A stretch of 64,000 bases of DNA from an uncultured Rhodocyclaceae bacterium (lineage in GTDB: Bacteria > Pseudomonadota > Gammaproteobacteria > Burkholderiales > Rhodocyclaceae), in contig CAJQTY010000002.1 of the NCBI GenBank assembly GCA_907163075.1, positions 62,001 through 126,000 on the forward strand, in the 5' to 3' direction. Shown one piece after another: positions 38,121 to 47,892 of the stretch (positions within the stretch are counted from its first letter, which is position 1; each line of letters opens with the position of its first letter). The notes under the pieces were generated by a model. That model made no database searches, was not told the origin of the DNA, and saw only the letters and a program-made list of their open reading frames with translations. The position numbers and the translations under genes were made by a program.

Positions 38121-39190
38121 ATAGTCCTGGCCAACCCGGCGGCACGCTCTTTCGGCACTGAGAATATGGAACCATAGAGAAGAACATGCGAGCCCGCGGG
38201 GCGACCCGTCGTTTTCCCTTCGCTTTCCGATTTTCTCTACGTTGAATGCGGTTTTTCTGCGTCGATTTATATGCATTGCCGCTCGTGGTTGAGCAGCCCT
38301 TCTCAAACACCTGCCCCGGCAGCCAGCTCCGGGATGGTCACCAGCGCGAAGCCGGCCTTGACCAGGCCGTCGCGAATGGCCTGTGCGGTGGCCACCGCGT
38401 CGGCGTTGTCGCCGTGCACGCAGATACTCTGCGGATTGACGGGTAGACGCTTGCCGTTGATCGAAACGAGCGCGCTTTCCTCGACCATGCGCATGACGTG
38501 CCGCAGGCTGGCCTCGGCGCCGTGAATCATGGCCCCCGGCTGGCTGCGCGGCACCAGGTTGCCGTCATCCAGGTAGGCGCGATCGGCGAAAATCTCCTCA
38601 ATTACCGGTAAACCCTTGTCCCGGCCGGCGGCGATCAGTTGCGATGCGGCTGGCGCGAGCAGGATCAGCGCCGGATCGAGGCGATGCACGGCGCGGGCAA
38701 TCGCATCCGCCACCTTGCGCTCGGCGCAGGCAATATTGCTCAGCGCGCCGTGCGGCTTGACGTGCGTGACGCACCCCCCCTGCGCGCGCGCGCAGGCATC
38801 GAGGGCGCCGATCTGGTAGGTCACCATCGCCTCAAGTTCGGCCAGCGGGATATCCATGCGCCGCCGGCCGAAACCCTGCAGATCCGGGAAGCCCGGATGC
38901 GCGCCGATACTGACGTCGTACTGCCTGGCCAGCGCCGTCGTGTTGAACATCACCAGCGGGTCGCCGGCATGGAATCCGCAAGCCACGTTGGCCGAATTGA
39001 CGATGCGCAGCATGGCGTCGTCGCAGCCCATGGCCCACGCACCGAAGCTCTCGCCGAGATCGGCGTTGAGGTTAAGCAGATGGCTCATCGTTCTCACTCC
39101 TCATCGGGATGTATTGATCAAGAAACGTCAACCACAACCGGCTCAACGAACACAACGAAATACAGGTATCCGGATTTTCCGGTGGACGAC
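37783..39190. repeat. Long direct repeat, copy 1 (dctD 3' end plus pxpA)
   Basis: This block of about 1.4 kb matches 54018-55285 in the same orientation. It begins inside dctD and ends about 90 bases upstream of the pxpA start. The two PxpA products differ at about eight of 264 residues. Copy 1 keeps intact dctD, so it is the ancestral locus or the recombined junction. Confidence 0.92.
38303..39097 (-). CDS. pxpA: 5-oxoprolinase subunit A (LamB/YcsF family), copy 1
   Basis: 264 residues of the LamB/YcsF family: NLNADLGESFGAWAMGCDDAML, NVACGFHAGDP, IGAHPGFPDLQGFGRRRM, HVKPHGALSN and FADRAYLDDGNLVPRSQPGA. In PxpABC this subunit forms part of the ATP-dependent enzyme opening 5-oxoproline to glutamate. 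The pxpB and pxpC partners are not in the window. It is convergent with dctD and nearly identical to the gene at 54405-55199. Its start is preceded by GAGGAGTGAGA. Confidence 0.9.
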   Translation of the reverse strand: MRTMSHLLNLNADLGESFGAWAMGCDDAMLRIVNSANVACGFHAGDPLVMFNTTALARQYDVSIGAHPGFPDLQGFGRRRMDIPLAELEAMVTYQIGALDACARAQGGCVTHVKPHGALSNIACAERKVADAIARAVHRLDPALILLAPAASQLIAAGRDKGLPVIEEIFADRAYLDDGNLVPRSQPGAMIHGAEASLRHVMRMVEESALVSINGKRLPVNPQSICVHGDNADAVATAQAIRDGLVKAGFALVTIPELAAGAGV

Positions 39191-39830
39191 ACATTCACGC
39201 TGGACTTTACCCAAAATGCCGTCATAGATCTTTGAAAGACAAGCTATTCACACTGTTTTGATTATTAACTTCACAGACAGAATGAAGTGAATAACGGTGA
39301 GTTTTTGGCACCAATGTTATCCCTAGAATCACATCGAACTTCGGACGCTACGGTATTTAGGCGCAAACGAAGTCAGGGAAGCACGGTAAACCGTTTCATG
39401 TGCCAATTAGGAGGAGTTATGTTTTTCAAGAAATTTAAGTCGCTTTACGTCCCGGTGATGACGTTCTGCTTTCATGTGGAGCTCCGCAATGCGAGCCGGA
39501 GACCCGCGTCATAGCTGTCGGGTTAACGATTAGTAACTGCAGGAAAGAATGAAGTTCGTGTTGGTTTCCTCGTCCCTGGCCTTTTTTACGACATTGACTG
39601 CACCGACCCAGTTCGCTACCGGGCCGGGTTTGGATGTGATTGCAGTATCCAGGCGTGATGGTTTCATTGCATGACAACTTCGTCTTCCTTAAAGGCAAAA
39701 CGTATTTTCTGACCACTGCACAAGGTACACCAGTTATCGCCGTGACGTCCCTGAAGGTGGTTCCTATAAGCGGATTCGGGCGCGGCGCGCAACAAATCAA
39801 ATCCACACATTTTTTGAGGGGAAATCATAA
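39098..39830. other. Long spacer between pxpA and the CitMHS gene
   Basis: 733 bases without a convincing gene. Bases 39098-39190 are the end of the long repeat, with an AACG-rich repeat at 39132-39160. From 39240 the DNA becomes AT-rich, marking the left end of the island. A short frame at 39420-39515 (31 residues, MFFKKFKSLYVPV...) has a perfect AGGAGG-type site, and one at 39549-39674 (41 residues, MKFVLVSSSLAFFTTLT...) resembles a signal peptide. Neither is recognised; both could be leader peptides or relics. The CitMHS promoter must lie here. Confidence 0.4.
39420..39515 (+). CDS. Possible small protein or leader peptide
   Basis: 31-residue frame starting MFFKKFKSLYVPVMTFCF after TAGGAGGAGTT, an unusually strong ribosome-binding site with good spacing. 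The N-terminus is Lys-rich then hydrophobic, compatible with a small membrane peptide or a truncated gene start. No family is recognised. The site strength is the only real support. Confidence 0.25.
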
Positions 39831-41192
39831 ATGTTAACCTTACTAGCCTACGGGATGATCGTCGCGTTCCTAATCCTGTTGACCATGAAAAAGTTGAATG
39901 TCTTTACGGCACTTATTCTGGTGCCGATCGTGTTCGGGATCGCGGCGTGTTTGTTGCTGGACAAAGATCTTATTCTGATCTTCGACTGGATTAAAAAGGG
40001 GCTGTTCTTCAGTCAAAACCCGACAACCCACAAGGTAAAGATGGGGGTCATGTCCGGACTCGTCCTGATCCTGTTTGCGATTTTGTATTTCGGCATCATG
40101 CTGAAGTCCGGCTTGTTTGATCCCCTATGTATATTCTTTATCAAAATGGCAAAGGGTGACCCGCTCAAAGTCAGCGTGGCAACGATTATGGTTGCCAGCA
40201 TGGTAACCCTCGATGGGGACACGACCACTACGATCGTGGTCTGCACGGCAGCATTTCTGGCCTTGTTCAAGCGGATGGAGATGAAGCTCTCTTATCTGGC
40301 CGTCTTGATCACCTTGCCAGTCGGCATTTTCAACCAAGTGCCCTGGGGTGGCCCGCTGGTGGCCAATGCCACGGCGCTTGGCGTTGATATGAGCACACTG
40401 TTTAGGCAAATCCTGCCGGGCATGCTGGTGGCGTGGCTCTACGTAATCGGCGTCGCCTATTGGCTCGGCCTGAAAGAAAGAGCCAGACTCAAATACGACC
40501 CTGCTCACTCGCTAAACGTCACCCCCGAGCATATTGAAGAGATGGTTTCCTCCGTAAAGAATTTTGAACCGGAATTCAAGCGGCCACAGTTTTTCTTCTT
40601 CAACCTGATTCTGACGATCGTCCTTATAGCCTGTCTGATTGGGGATGTTGCACATGGCGGCGTCCTGTTCATGATCGGTTCAGCCATCGCCCTTACGCTC
40701 AACTATAAACTGGACGATCAGATGGCGCTGGTCAGAAACTGTTCTTCCGATGTGCTGATCCCGTCACTGGCAACCTTTGCTGCCGCCGCTTTCACCGGCA
40801 TTCTGGGGAACAGTGGCATGTCAACCGCGATTGCCAACAGCATCATCAGCGTTCTTCCGCAATCTCTCGGGGTGCACATGGCCCCCATCTACGCACTCCT
40901 GGCAGCTCCGGCGATCTGTTTCCTGCCACAAGACGCTTTCTATTTCGGTATCGCTGCGATTGTTGCCCCGGTGGCGAATCAGTTGGGGATTACGACCGAG
41001 CAGATCGCTGTCTCATCGATGGTCGGTCAAGCCTGGCGCCTGGCAAGCCCGGTTATTCCTGCGCTGTATCTGCTGTGCGAACGGTGCGAGATGAATTTTG
41101 TCGATTATCAAAAGCTGTTCTTGAAATTGACATGGCCAATACTGTTCATTTACCTGTTCATGCACTCGATCACAGGCGCAATGCCATTCTGA
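39831..41192 (+). CDS. CitMHS-family carboxylate transporter
   Basis: Inner-membrane secondary transporter of 453 residues with about 12 hydrophobic segments. ILFAILYFGIMLKSGLFDPL and MVTLDGDTTTTIVVCTAAFLALFKRM are hallmarks of the citrate-metal:proton symporter family, with PWGGPLVANATALGVD and GNSGMSTAIANSII following. The usual substrates are citrate-metal complexes, but the neighbouring ttuD and ttuC genes suggest tartrate or a related hydroxydicarboxylate (inference). An 18-base-stem hairpin lies after its stop. Confidence 0.85.
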   Translation: MLTLLAYGMIVAFLILLTMKKLNVFTALILVPIVFGIAACLLLDKDLILIFDWIKKGLFFSQNPTTHKVKMGVMSGLVLILFAILYFGIMLKSGLFDPLCIFFIKMAKGDPLKVSVATIMVASMVTLDGDTTTTIVVCTAAFLALFKRMEMKLSYLAVLITLPVGIFNQVPWGGPLVANATALGVDMSTLFRQILPGMLVAWLYVIGVAYWLGLKERARLKYDPAHSLNVTPEHIEEMVSSVKNFEPEFKRPQFFFFNLILTIVLIACLIGDVAHGGVLFMIGSAIALTLNYKLDDQMALVRNCSSDVLIPSLATFAAAAFTGILGNSGMSTAIANSIISVLPQSLGVHMAPIYALLAAPAICFLPQDAFYFGIAAIVAPVANQLGITTEQIAVSSMVGQAWRLASPVIPALYLLCERCEMNFVDYQKLFLKLTWPILFIYLFMHSITGAMPF

Positions 41193-41704
41193 TCATGTCG
41201 ATGAAATGACGCGCTGACCTCCGGCCAGCACAACATACGAAACAGATCAAGCAGAGCAGAGGGCAACGAAGGCAAGGGGCAAGTTAGACGTTTCTAACTT
41301 GCCCCTTGCCGCTCATGTTGATGATTGATGGATTGCTCGCTATAAACCGCCCGTCGATCCCGGTTGCGCCATACCTTCGAGGAGTTCCGGAACTCGAAAT
41401 GGCTCTGGCCGTGTATTCGGTCGGCACAACAAGAACACCGACAGTTCAGCGATCACGTTGTACCTGGCCGGCGCTGGCCGCCTGCGGTCTTTCTGTCAAT
41501 AAAGACGACTGGTATGGCAAAGATCCGGGTTCTGCGGAAAATATCAAATCGGATATGAACCAGCGATCAGAAGCCTGCAGCAGCAGAGATTCCGGGCAAT
41601 CTTCCTGACCAGCGGCGGATGCGCTCTTGCTCCCCGCATTGCTTTGTCGTGTTGTGGGCGCGCCCGTGCATCCCAGGATTTGGGGCTACGCACACCACAT
41701 GGTG
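41193..41704. other. Spacer between CitMHS gene and ttuD (convergent)
   Basis: 512 bases. It holds the hairpin at 41271-41310. Short open frames across 41306-41608 show no recognisable family, and the composition suggests decayed coding DNA. Nothing else is supported. Confidence 0.4.
41271..41310. terminator. Perfect 18-base-pair hairpin between convergent genes
   Basis: GGCAAGGGGCAAGTTAGA (41271-41288) pairs without mismatch with TCTAACTTGCCCCTTGCC (41293-41310) around a CGTT loop. It lies 79 bases after the CitMHS stop and before the convergent ttuD gene. There is no T-tract on either side, so factor-independent termination is unsure; a bidirectional transcript-end or mobile-element-end role is possible. 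Confidence 0.7.
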
Positions 41705-42994
41705 TCAAACCTCTGTGGCGTGCGTGATTAATACTGCCCGAAAGTCATTTACGTTGGTCAATGTAGGTCCGGTAACAATGGAATCGCCGAGCGTCTCAAA
41801 GAAGGTATGCGCGTCGTTGTTGGCGATATGTTGCATCGGCGGCATGGCCTTAGCCCAGGCGCGCTTGAGTGTCGTGGGGTCAATGTAGGCCCCGGCAATT
41901 TCTTCCATGCCGTCAACGCCGTCAGTATCACCTGCAAGCGCGTAGACCGATGGGACGCCATTGAGCGCAAGGGCCAGCGACAGCAGGAACTCGACGTTGC
42001 GCCCGCCACGCCCATTACTGCGAACGGTTACCGTCGTTTCACCGCCGGAAAGCAATACGCAGGGCAGCTTGAACGGCTCCCCCTGCGCTGCTGCCTGAAA
42101 GGTGATGCCCGCCATCACCTTTCCAACATCGCGAGACTCTCCTTCCCAGCGATCACCAAGGATATAGGCATTCACGCCGTTCCTCTCGGCTAGTGTGGCG
42201 GCGGCCCGCAGCGACATCGCGGGCGCGGCAATCATGCGCAATTCGTTCCCACTAAGGCGAGGATCGTCCGGTTTGATACTCTCCCCGAGTCCGGTCTTGA
42301 GAACATAGTGCACGCTCTCGGGCATGGTGATCTGATAGCGCTCGATGATTTCTAGGGCGTCCTCGCACGTCGTGGAATCGCCCACCGTGGGACCCGAGGC
42401 AATGTCGACGGGTGCATCACCCGGAATGTCGGAGATCAACAAGGTCACGACCTTGGCCGGATGACAGGCGGCCGCCAGCCGCCCCCCTTTGACTTGCGAG
42501 AGGTGACGCCGAACGCAGTTCATTTCCGCTATGCTCGCTCCGCTTGACAGCAAGCCTTTATTGACGAGTTGCTTTTCTTCCAGCGTGATGCCGGGTAGCG
42601 GCAAGTTCAATAGCGCCGATCCGCCGCCCGAGATCAAACAAACGACCAGATCGTCCTTCGAAAGACCTGAGATCAATTCGAGAATGCGCCGCGTGGCGTC
42701 AAGACCAGCCTGATCGGGAACGGGATGTGCAGCTTCTGTCACTTCGATTCGCGAAGTAGGTGCGCCGTAGCCATAACGCGTGATCACCAGACCACTTAAA
42801 GGATACTCCCAACTTTGTTCGAGCCCGCGTGCCATGCTCGCGGCGGCCTTGCCGGCGCCAATGACGATCGTGCGTCCAGCCGGTCGCGGCGGCAGGCTGA
42901 GGCGCACGCAATCTTCCGGCTTGGCGGCATCGATCGCCGAATGAAACAATGATTCAAGAAAAAGACGGGGCGAAGAGATGCAGACGTTATTCAA
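41705..42994 (-). CDS. ttuD: Glycerate 2-kinase / hydroxypyruvate reductase-type (MOFRL family) TtuD
   Basis: 429 residues of the GckA/TtuD family. TIVIGAGKAAASMARGLE is the N-terminal nucleotide-binding loop, CLISGGGSALLNLPLPGITLEEKQ the central signature, and the MOFRL domain shows LLSGGETTVTVRSNGRGGRNVEFLLSLAL and ALAGDTDGVDG. Enzymes of this family were first named TtuD (hydroxypyruvate reductase) in tartrate operons but act as glycerate 2-kinases. Divergent from a LysR gene and near ttuC, it fits glycerate formed from tartrate. Confidence 0.88.
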   Translation of the reverse strand: MNNVCISSPRLFLESLFHSAIDAAKPEDCVRLSLPPRPAGRTIVIGAGKAAASMARGLEQSWEYPLSGLVITRYGYGAPTSRIEVTEAAHPVPDQAGLDATRRILELISGLSKDDLVVCLISGGGSALLNLPLPGITLEEKQLVNKGLLSSGASIAEMNCVRRHLSQVKGGRLAAACHPAKVVTLLISDIPGDAPVDIASGPTVGDSTTCEDALEIIERYQITMPESVHYVLKTGLGESIKPDDPRLSGNELRMIAAPAMSLRAAATLAERNGVNAYILGDRWEGESRDVGKVMAGITFQAAAQGEPFKLPCVLLSGGETTVTVRSNGRGGRNVEFLLSLALALNGVPSVYALAGDTDGVDGMEEIAGAYIDPTTLKRAWAKAMPPMQHIANNDAHTFFETLGDSIVTGPTLTNVNDFRAVLITHATEV

Positions 42995-43162
42995 GATTTT
43001 TCTCCTGGAATCCAGTTAGGGAACCAGCCCTCACGAGGCGGCTCATGTTGAGGTTTCGACGCTTGCCTAGGACAGTGGAAAGCCCCGCAGCCGCCAATTT
43101 AGTGCAAAATCAAGATCGCGCAGTTACCTGAAAATTACTACATTGGTTCCCTGAGGTTACGA

Positions 43163-44086
43163 ATGAACACGCTATCGGAACTGGAGTTTTTTGCGTTAGT
43201 GGTAAAAGTCGGAAGCCTGGCGGCGGCGGCACGAGAGCTGGATCTCACCCCGCCAGCGGTCAGCAAGCGACTGGCGCAACTGGAGGAACGCCTGGGGGTG
43301 CGCCTTCTCAATCGCACGACTCGCCGCATCAGCGTGACCAATGAAGGCGAAGTTTATCTGAGCCATGCGCGCCGCATACTCGTCGAAATCGAGGAGATGG
43401 AGCAGATAGTGACGAGCAGTCGCGCGGCGCCAAAAGGCCTCTTGCGAGTCAACACCACATTGGGATTTGGCCGCAGTTATATTGCACCAAGAATTTCAAC
43501 CTTTCTGCGCCAGTATCCCGAAGTCGAAGTCCAGCTTATGCTTACTGATCGGCCACAGAATCTTGGCGAAGGCGAGTTTGACGTCGTGATCCGCTTTGGC
43601 GAGCCGCCCGATGCGCGAGTCATTGCGCGCAAGATTGCGCCAAATCGGCGTTTTCTTTGCGCTGCACCGCGTTATCTAGCGCACTGTCCGGCCCCCACGG
43701 AACCCGAAGATTTGTACCGACACAACTGTATTGTTCTGCGTCAGAACGATGCCGCGTACGGCATCTGGCGCTTTACGCGCGGCAGCGACACGACGACGGT
43801 CAAGGTTCACGGCAACCTGAGCAGCAATGACGGCGAGGTGACGCTCATCTGGGCGCTGGAGGGACATGGCATCCTGATGCGCGCTGAATGGGATATAGCG
43901 AAATATCTTCGTAGCGGGCGTCTGGTCCGTGTGCTGGAAGACTACGAACTGCCTCAGGCCGATATTTATGCACTTTATCCAGAGCGCCATTACTTGTCGG
44001 CCAAGGTAAAAGTTTTCATCGACTTTCTGGTCGCCCAGTTTGCGGAACAACTGGAGTCTGCCACGCAGGGCGATGCGCGCTGGTGA
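43163..44086 (+). CDS. LysR-family regulator of the tartrate genes
   Basis: 307 residues: N-terminal winged HTH (LSELEFFALVVKVGSLAAAARELDLTPPAVSKRLAQLEERLGVRLLNRTTRRISVTNEGEVYL) and a periplasmic-binding-protein-like effector domain (GLLRVNTTLGFGRSYIAPRISTFLRQYPEVEVQLMLTDR). It is divergent from ttuD and upstream of ttuC in the same direction, so it probably controls both. The 168-base ttuD-LysR spacer would hold the operator. Confidence 0.9.
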   Translation: MNTLSELEFFALVVKVGSLAAAARELDLTPPAVSKRLAQLEERLGVRLLNRTTRRISVTNEGEVYLSHARRILVEIEEMEQIVTSSRAAPKGLLRVNTTLGFGRSYIAPRISTFLRQYPEVEVQLMLTDRPQNLGEGEFDVVIRFGEPPDARVIARKIAPNRRFLCAAPRYLAHCPAPTEPEDLYRHNCIVLRQNDAAYGIWRFTRGSDTTTVKVHGNLSSNDGEVTLIWALEGHGILMRAEWDIAKYLRSGRLVRVLEDYELPQADIYALYPERHYLSAKVKVFIDFLVAQFAEQLESATQGDARW

Positions 44087-44336
44087 TCAGCAAGCCACCA
44101 TTCTGATCGGTCCCGATCTTTCGCTCTAGAGCACGGCGCTTGCCTCCGCTCACCGCGGTACCATTTGAGCATTGACGCGACCGCCCATTGGTATCGCGCG
44201 CGAAGGATGCCGACGCTCATGCGGCATCGATTGTTAAATTCAGGTTATCTATGAATTGAATTTGGAACCGTTTCCGGGTTGGTCAGATTCATACAATGCA
44301 CTCACCACCAACCATATCACAACGAGGAGATTCACG

Positions 44337-45410
44337 ATGAAGACGTATCAAATTGCCACGATTCCCGGTGACGGCATTGGCAAGGAAGTTATACCCGCAG
44401 GTCAGCAGGCGCTCGAAGCATTGGCGAAATCAAGCACAACGTTCAAGTTCGAGTTCGAGAACTTCGACTGGGGCGGTGATTACTATCGCCTGCACAACGT
44501 GATGATGCCGGACAATGGCCTCGACGCCTTGCGTAAAAAGGATGCGATCCTTTTCGGTTCGGCTGGCGACCCGGATATTCCCGACCATATTACGCTGTGG
44601 GGTCTTCGTCTGAAGATTTGCCAAGGCTTCGATCAATACGCCAATGTGCGGCCGACACGTATTCTCCCCGGCATTGATGCGCCGCTCAAGCGTTGCAAAA
44701 CAGAGGATCTGAACTGGGTCATCGTTCGCGAAAACTCCGAAGGCGAATACTCTGGCGTCGGCGGCCGCGTGCATCAAGGTCATCCCATCGAGGCAGCAAC
44801 CGACCTGTCCCTGATGACCCGAGTCGGCGTCGAGCGCATCATGCGCTTCGCGTTCAAACTGGCTCAGTCTCGCCCCCGCAAACTCCTGACCGTGATCACC
44901 AAGAGCAATGCGCAACGTCACGCTATGGTGATGTGGGACCAGATCGCCAAAGAAGTCTCTGCGGAATTCCCGGACGTCACTTGGGACAAGGAACTCGTCG
45001 ATGCATCGACGGTACGCATGGTTAACCGTCCGGCCTCACTGGATACCATTGTTGCCACGAACTTGCACGCCGATATCCTGAGCGATCTGGCCGCCGCGCT
45101 TGCGGGCAGCATGGGCATTGCGCCGACCGGCAATATTGATCCGGAACGCCGCTATCCGTCGATGTTCGAGCCGATCCATGGCTCAGCCTTCGACATCATG
45201 GGCAAAGGCCTGGCCAACCCAGTCGGCACCTTCTGGTCGTGCGTGATGTTGCTTGAGCATCTGGGCGAAGCCGAGGCCGCCAAACGCATGATGCAGGCCA
45301 TCGAAAGCGTTACAGCGAACTCGACGCTGCACACCCGTGACCTCGGCGGCAAGGCCACGACGGTCGAAGTTACCCAGGCTGTTTGCGAGTTCCTGGCAAG
45401 CAACGCTTAG
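44337..45410 (+). CDS. ttuC: Tartrate dehydrogenase/decarboxylase (TtuC/YeaU type)
   Basis: NAD- and metal-dependent beta-decarboxylating dehydrogenase of 357 residues, of the isopropylmalate/isocitrate dehydrogenase fold. TIPGDGIGKEVIPAGQQ, the substrate-binding ANVRPTRILPGIDAPL, VRENSEGEYSGVGGR, TKSNAQRHAMVMWDQIAKEV and DASTVRMV plus ATNLHADILSDLAAALAGSMGIAPTGNI are all present. The WGLRLKICQGFDQYANVRP motif is typical of tartrate/D-malate enzymes. The start at 44337 has AACGAGGAGATTCACG ahead of it; an upstream extension to 44256 lacks support. Confidence 0.92.
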   Translation: MKTYQIATIPGDGIGKEVIPAGQQALEALAKSSTTFKFEFENFDWGGDYYRLHNVMMPDNGLDALRKKDAILFGSAGDPDIPDHITLWGLRLKICQGFDQYANVRPTRILPGIDAPLKRCKTEDLNWVIVRENSEGEYSGVGGRVHQGHPIEAATDLSLMTRVGVERIMRFAFKLAQSRPRKLLTVITKSNAQRHAMVMWDQIAKEVSAEFPDVTWDKELVDASTVRMVNRPASLDTIVATNLHADILSDLAAALAGSMGIAPTGNIDPERRYPSMFEPIHGSAFDIMGKGLANPVGTFWSCVMLLEHLGEAEAAKRMMQAIESVTANSTLHTRDLGGKATTVEVTQAVCEFLASNA

Positions 45411-45432
45411 TCAAAAGTGCTTAATACCGTCC

Positions 45433-45465
45433 AAACCCGGCGCAATCGAAAGGTGCGCCGGGTTT
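45433..45465 (+). terminator. Rho-independent terminator after ttuC
   Basis: AAACCCGGCGCA (45433-45444) pairs perfectly with TGCGCCGGGTTT (45454-45465) across a 9-base loop. The T-run is short (GGGTTTGTT). Confidence 0.8.
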
Positions 45466-45667
45466 GTTCGCAATCAGCCTTTAGCGACATTGAATACTAT
45501 CAATGAGAGCACTTGCAATGGGGCAGATCGCTGTCACCTTTGGAATGTGGCATCAAGGGCATGCCTCCCCTAAAGGTGAATCCACTCGTTCTACGCAAGA
45601 AGAACCTACCTTGGACGACCTCTTTTGGTGCCTCTTCTTCAAACCTGCGAAGTTCGGCGCCTCGTCG

Positions 45668-46717
45668 TCATTTCTTCATGAATCGTTCCCAGAACCGAGT
45701 TGCATCGGTTAACCATCCTTCGGCGCTTGTACCTGTGCCAGCCCCGAAGCCATGACCAACATCTTTGAATTTGTGATACTCGACCTCCGTGCCGGCTCTT
45801 CGTAGCATGGCGATTCGCCGCTCCATGGAGGCAGGCGGAGCGATGCCATCGCGCTCACCGACCACAACAAAAGTGGGAGGCTCATGCAAGGAGAAGTCGG
45901 AATGAGCGGTATATGCCATCACGACGGTCGAAGGCTTTGGAAGATCGTCGCCGCCAAAAGTAACGCTGCCATGTGAACCAATGGCGGCAGTCATCCTGGC
46001 TCCCGCGGAACTGCCCCACAAGGAATAATCTTTGGTACCGACTCCAAGAACTTCCGCGTTCTTGAAAATGTAGCTGATGGCAGCGGCCAGATCCTGAGTG
46101 GCAACTGTACCGCCATACCCGGCTCGATACCTCAGAACGAAGGCGTTGTATCCGCGTCTGCTGATTTCCTCGGCGTACGGAAAACCTTCGTGGACGGAAC
46201 CAACATAGGAAAACCCACCGCCCGGTGCGATAACCGCAAAAGGGGCCCCCGGTTTCCCACGGAAGAAGAACAAGCCGGTATTGACCCTTGCCGGTTGCTC
46301 GCGCTTCTGAGCCGCGGTATAGAAGTCGTAAAGCACGGTTTTGCCTGTACCGACATCTTCAGCCATGCGATTCAGCGCCGCCACCGCAGTCTCTGGATCA
46401 ACATGACTGTGATACGGCAGGAGCGAGCCGAGATCGCTCAGCGGCATGTTTGGGTCATAGGTGCGGTTATCCCACGGCAGCAGCAAATGACCGAATCCTG
46501 CGAACGCTGGATGTCCCAGAAGATCTCGCAGGCGGCTGCCGACACCTAAACGGCCGCCTGTGGTCCCGCTGGCTTCGCCGGCCAGGGGCTTGTTCGGGCG
46601 CTCCTCCGTTGCTCCCGGATCATTCTCTCCAGCCTCTGACAAGGAGGCACTCAGGAATACCGATAGAGCCATATAGATGGACTTGAGGACGGCCGATATC
46701 GAACGTTGCATTGTCAT
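45668..46717 (-). CDS. Exported alpha/beta-hydrolase (esterase-like)
   Basis: 349 residues. A signal-peptide-like N-terminus (AVLKSIYMALSVFLSASLSEA) precedes the fold. The oxyanion-hole motif is APGGGFSYVG, the nucleophile elbow is WGSSAGARM (Ser in GSSAG), and the acid and His are in VGERDGIAPP and VGHGFGAGTG. This resembles BD-FAE/xylan-esterase-type hydrolases of COG0657. Substrate unknown. It follows the AKR gene downstream on the same strand with a 34-base gap. Confidence 0.8.
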   Translation of the reverse strand: MTMQRSISAVLKSIYMALSVFLSASLSEAGENDPGATEERPNKPLAGEASGTTGGRLGVGSRLRDLLGHPAFAGFGHLLLPWDNRTYDPNMPLSDLGSLLPYHSHVDPETAVAALNRMAEDVGTGKTVLYDFYTAAQKREQPARVNTGLFFFRGKPGAPFAVIAPGGGFSYVGSVHEGFPYAEEISRRGYNAFVLRYRAGYGGTVATQDLAAAISYIFKNAEVLGVGTKDYSLWGSSAGARMTAAIGSHGSVTFGGDDLPKPSTVVMAYTAHSDFSLHEPPTFVVVGERDGIAPPASMERRIAMLRRAGTEVEYHKFKDVGHGFGAGTGTSAEGWLTDATRFWERFMKK

Positions 46718-46751
46718 ATGGTTGTGTCAAACCTGAGTTGGTACAGGGCGA

Positions 46752-47768
<1,017 letters not shown>

Positions 47769-47892
47769 TCAGGGAAGAACTATAGGATTCGAAAACGCAT
47801 TCAACTAGCCCACAATGGCTTTATTGATTAACAATGGACGATTGATAATTCAAGTCCACAAGAACCCTGTCTCGGGTGAGAACAGGCGGATT

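Noticed and set aside
39306-39321. Second sigma-54 promoter (TGGCACCAATGTTATC) upstream of the CitMHS gene
   Set aside because: The -24 box is good but the -12 GC doublet is missing, and it lies over 500 bases from the gene.
41306-41608. 100-codon frame between CitMHS and ttuD
   Set aside because: It starts inside the hairpin, has no ribosome-binding site and no recognisable motif; at most decayed coding DNA.
45497-45755. Small plus-strand frames after ttuC
   Set aside because: They overlap the end of the esterase gene antisense, lack ribosome-binding sites and show no family pattern.
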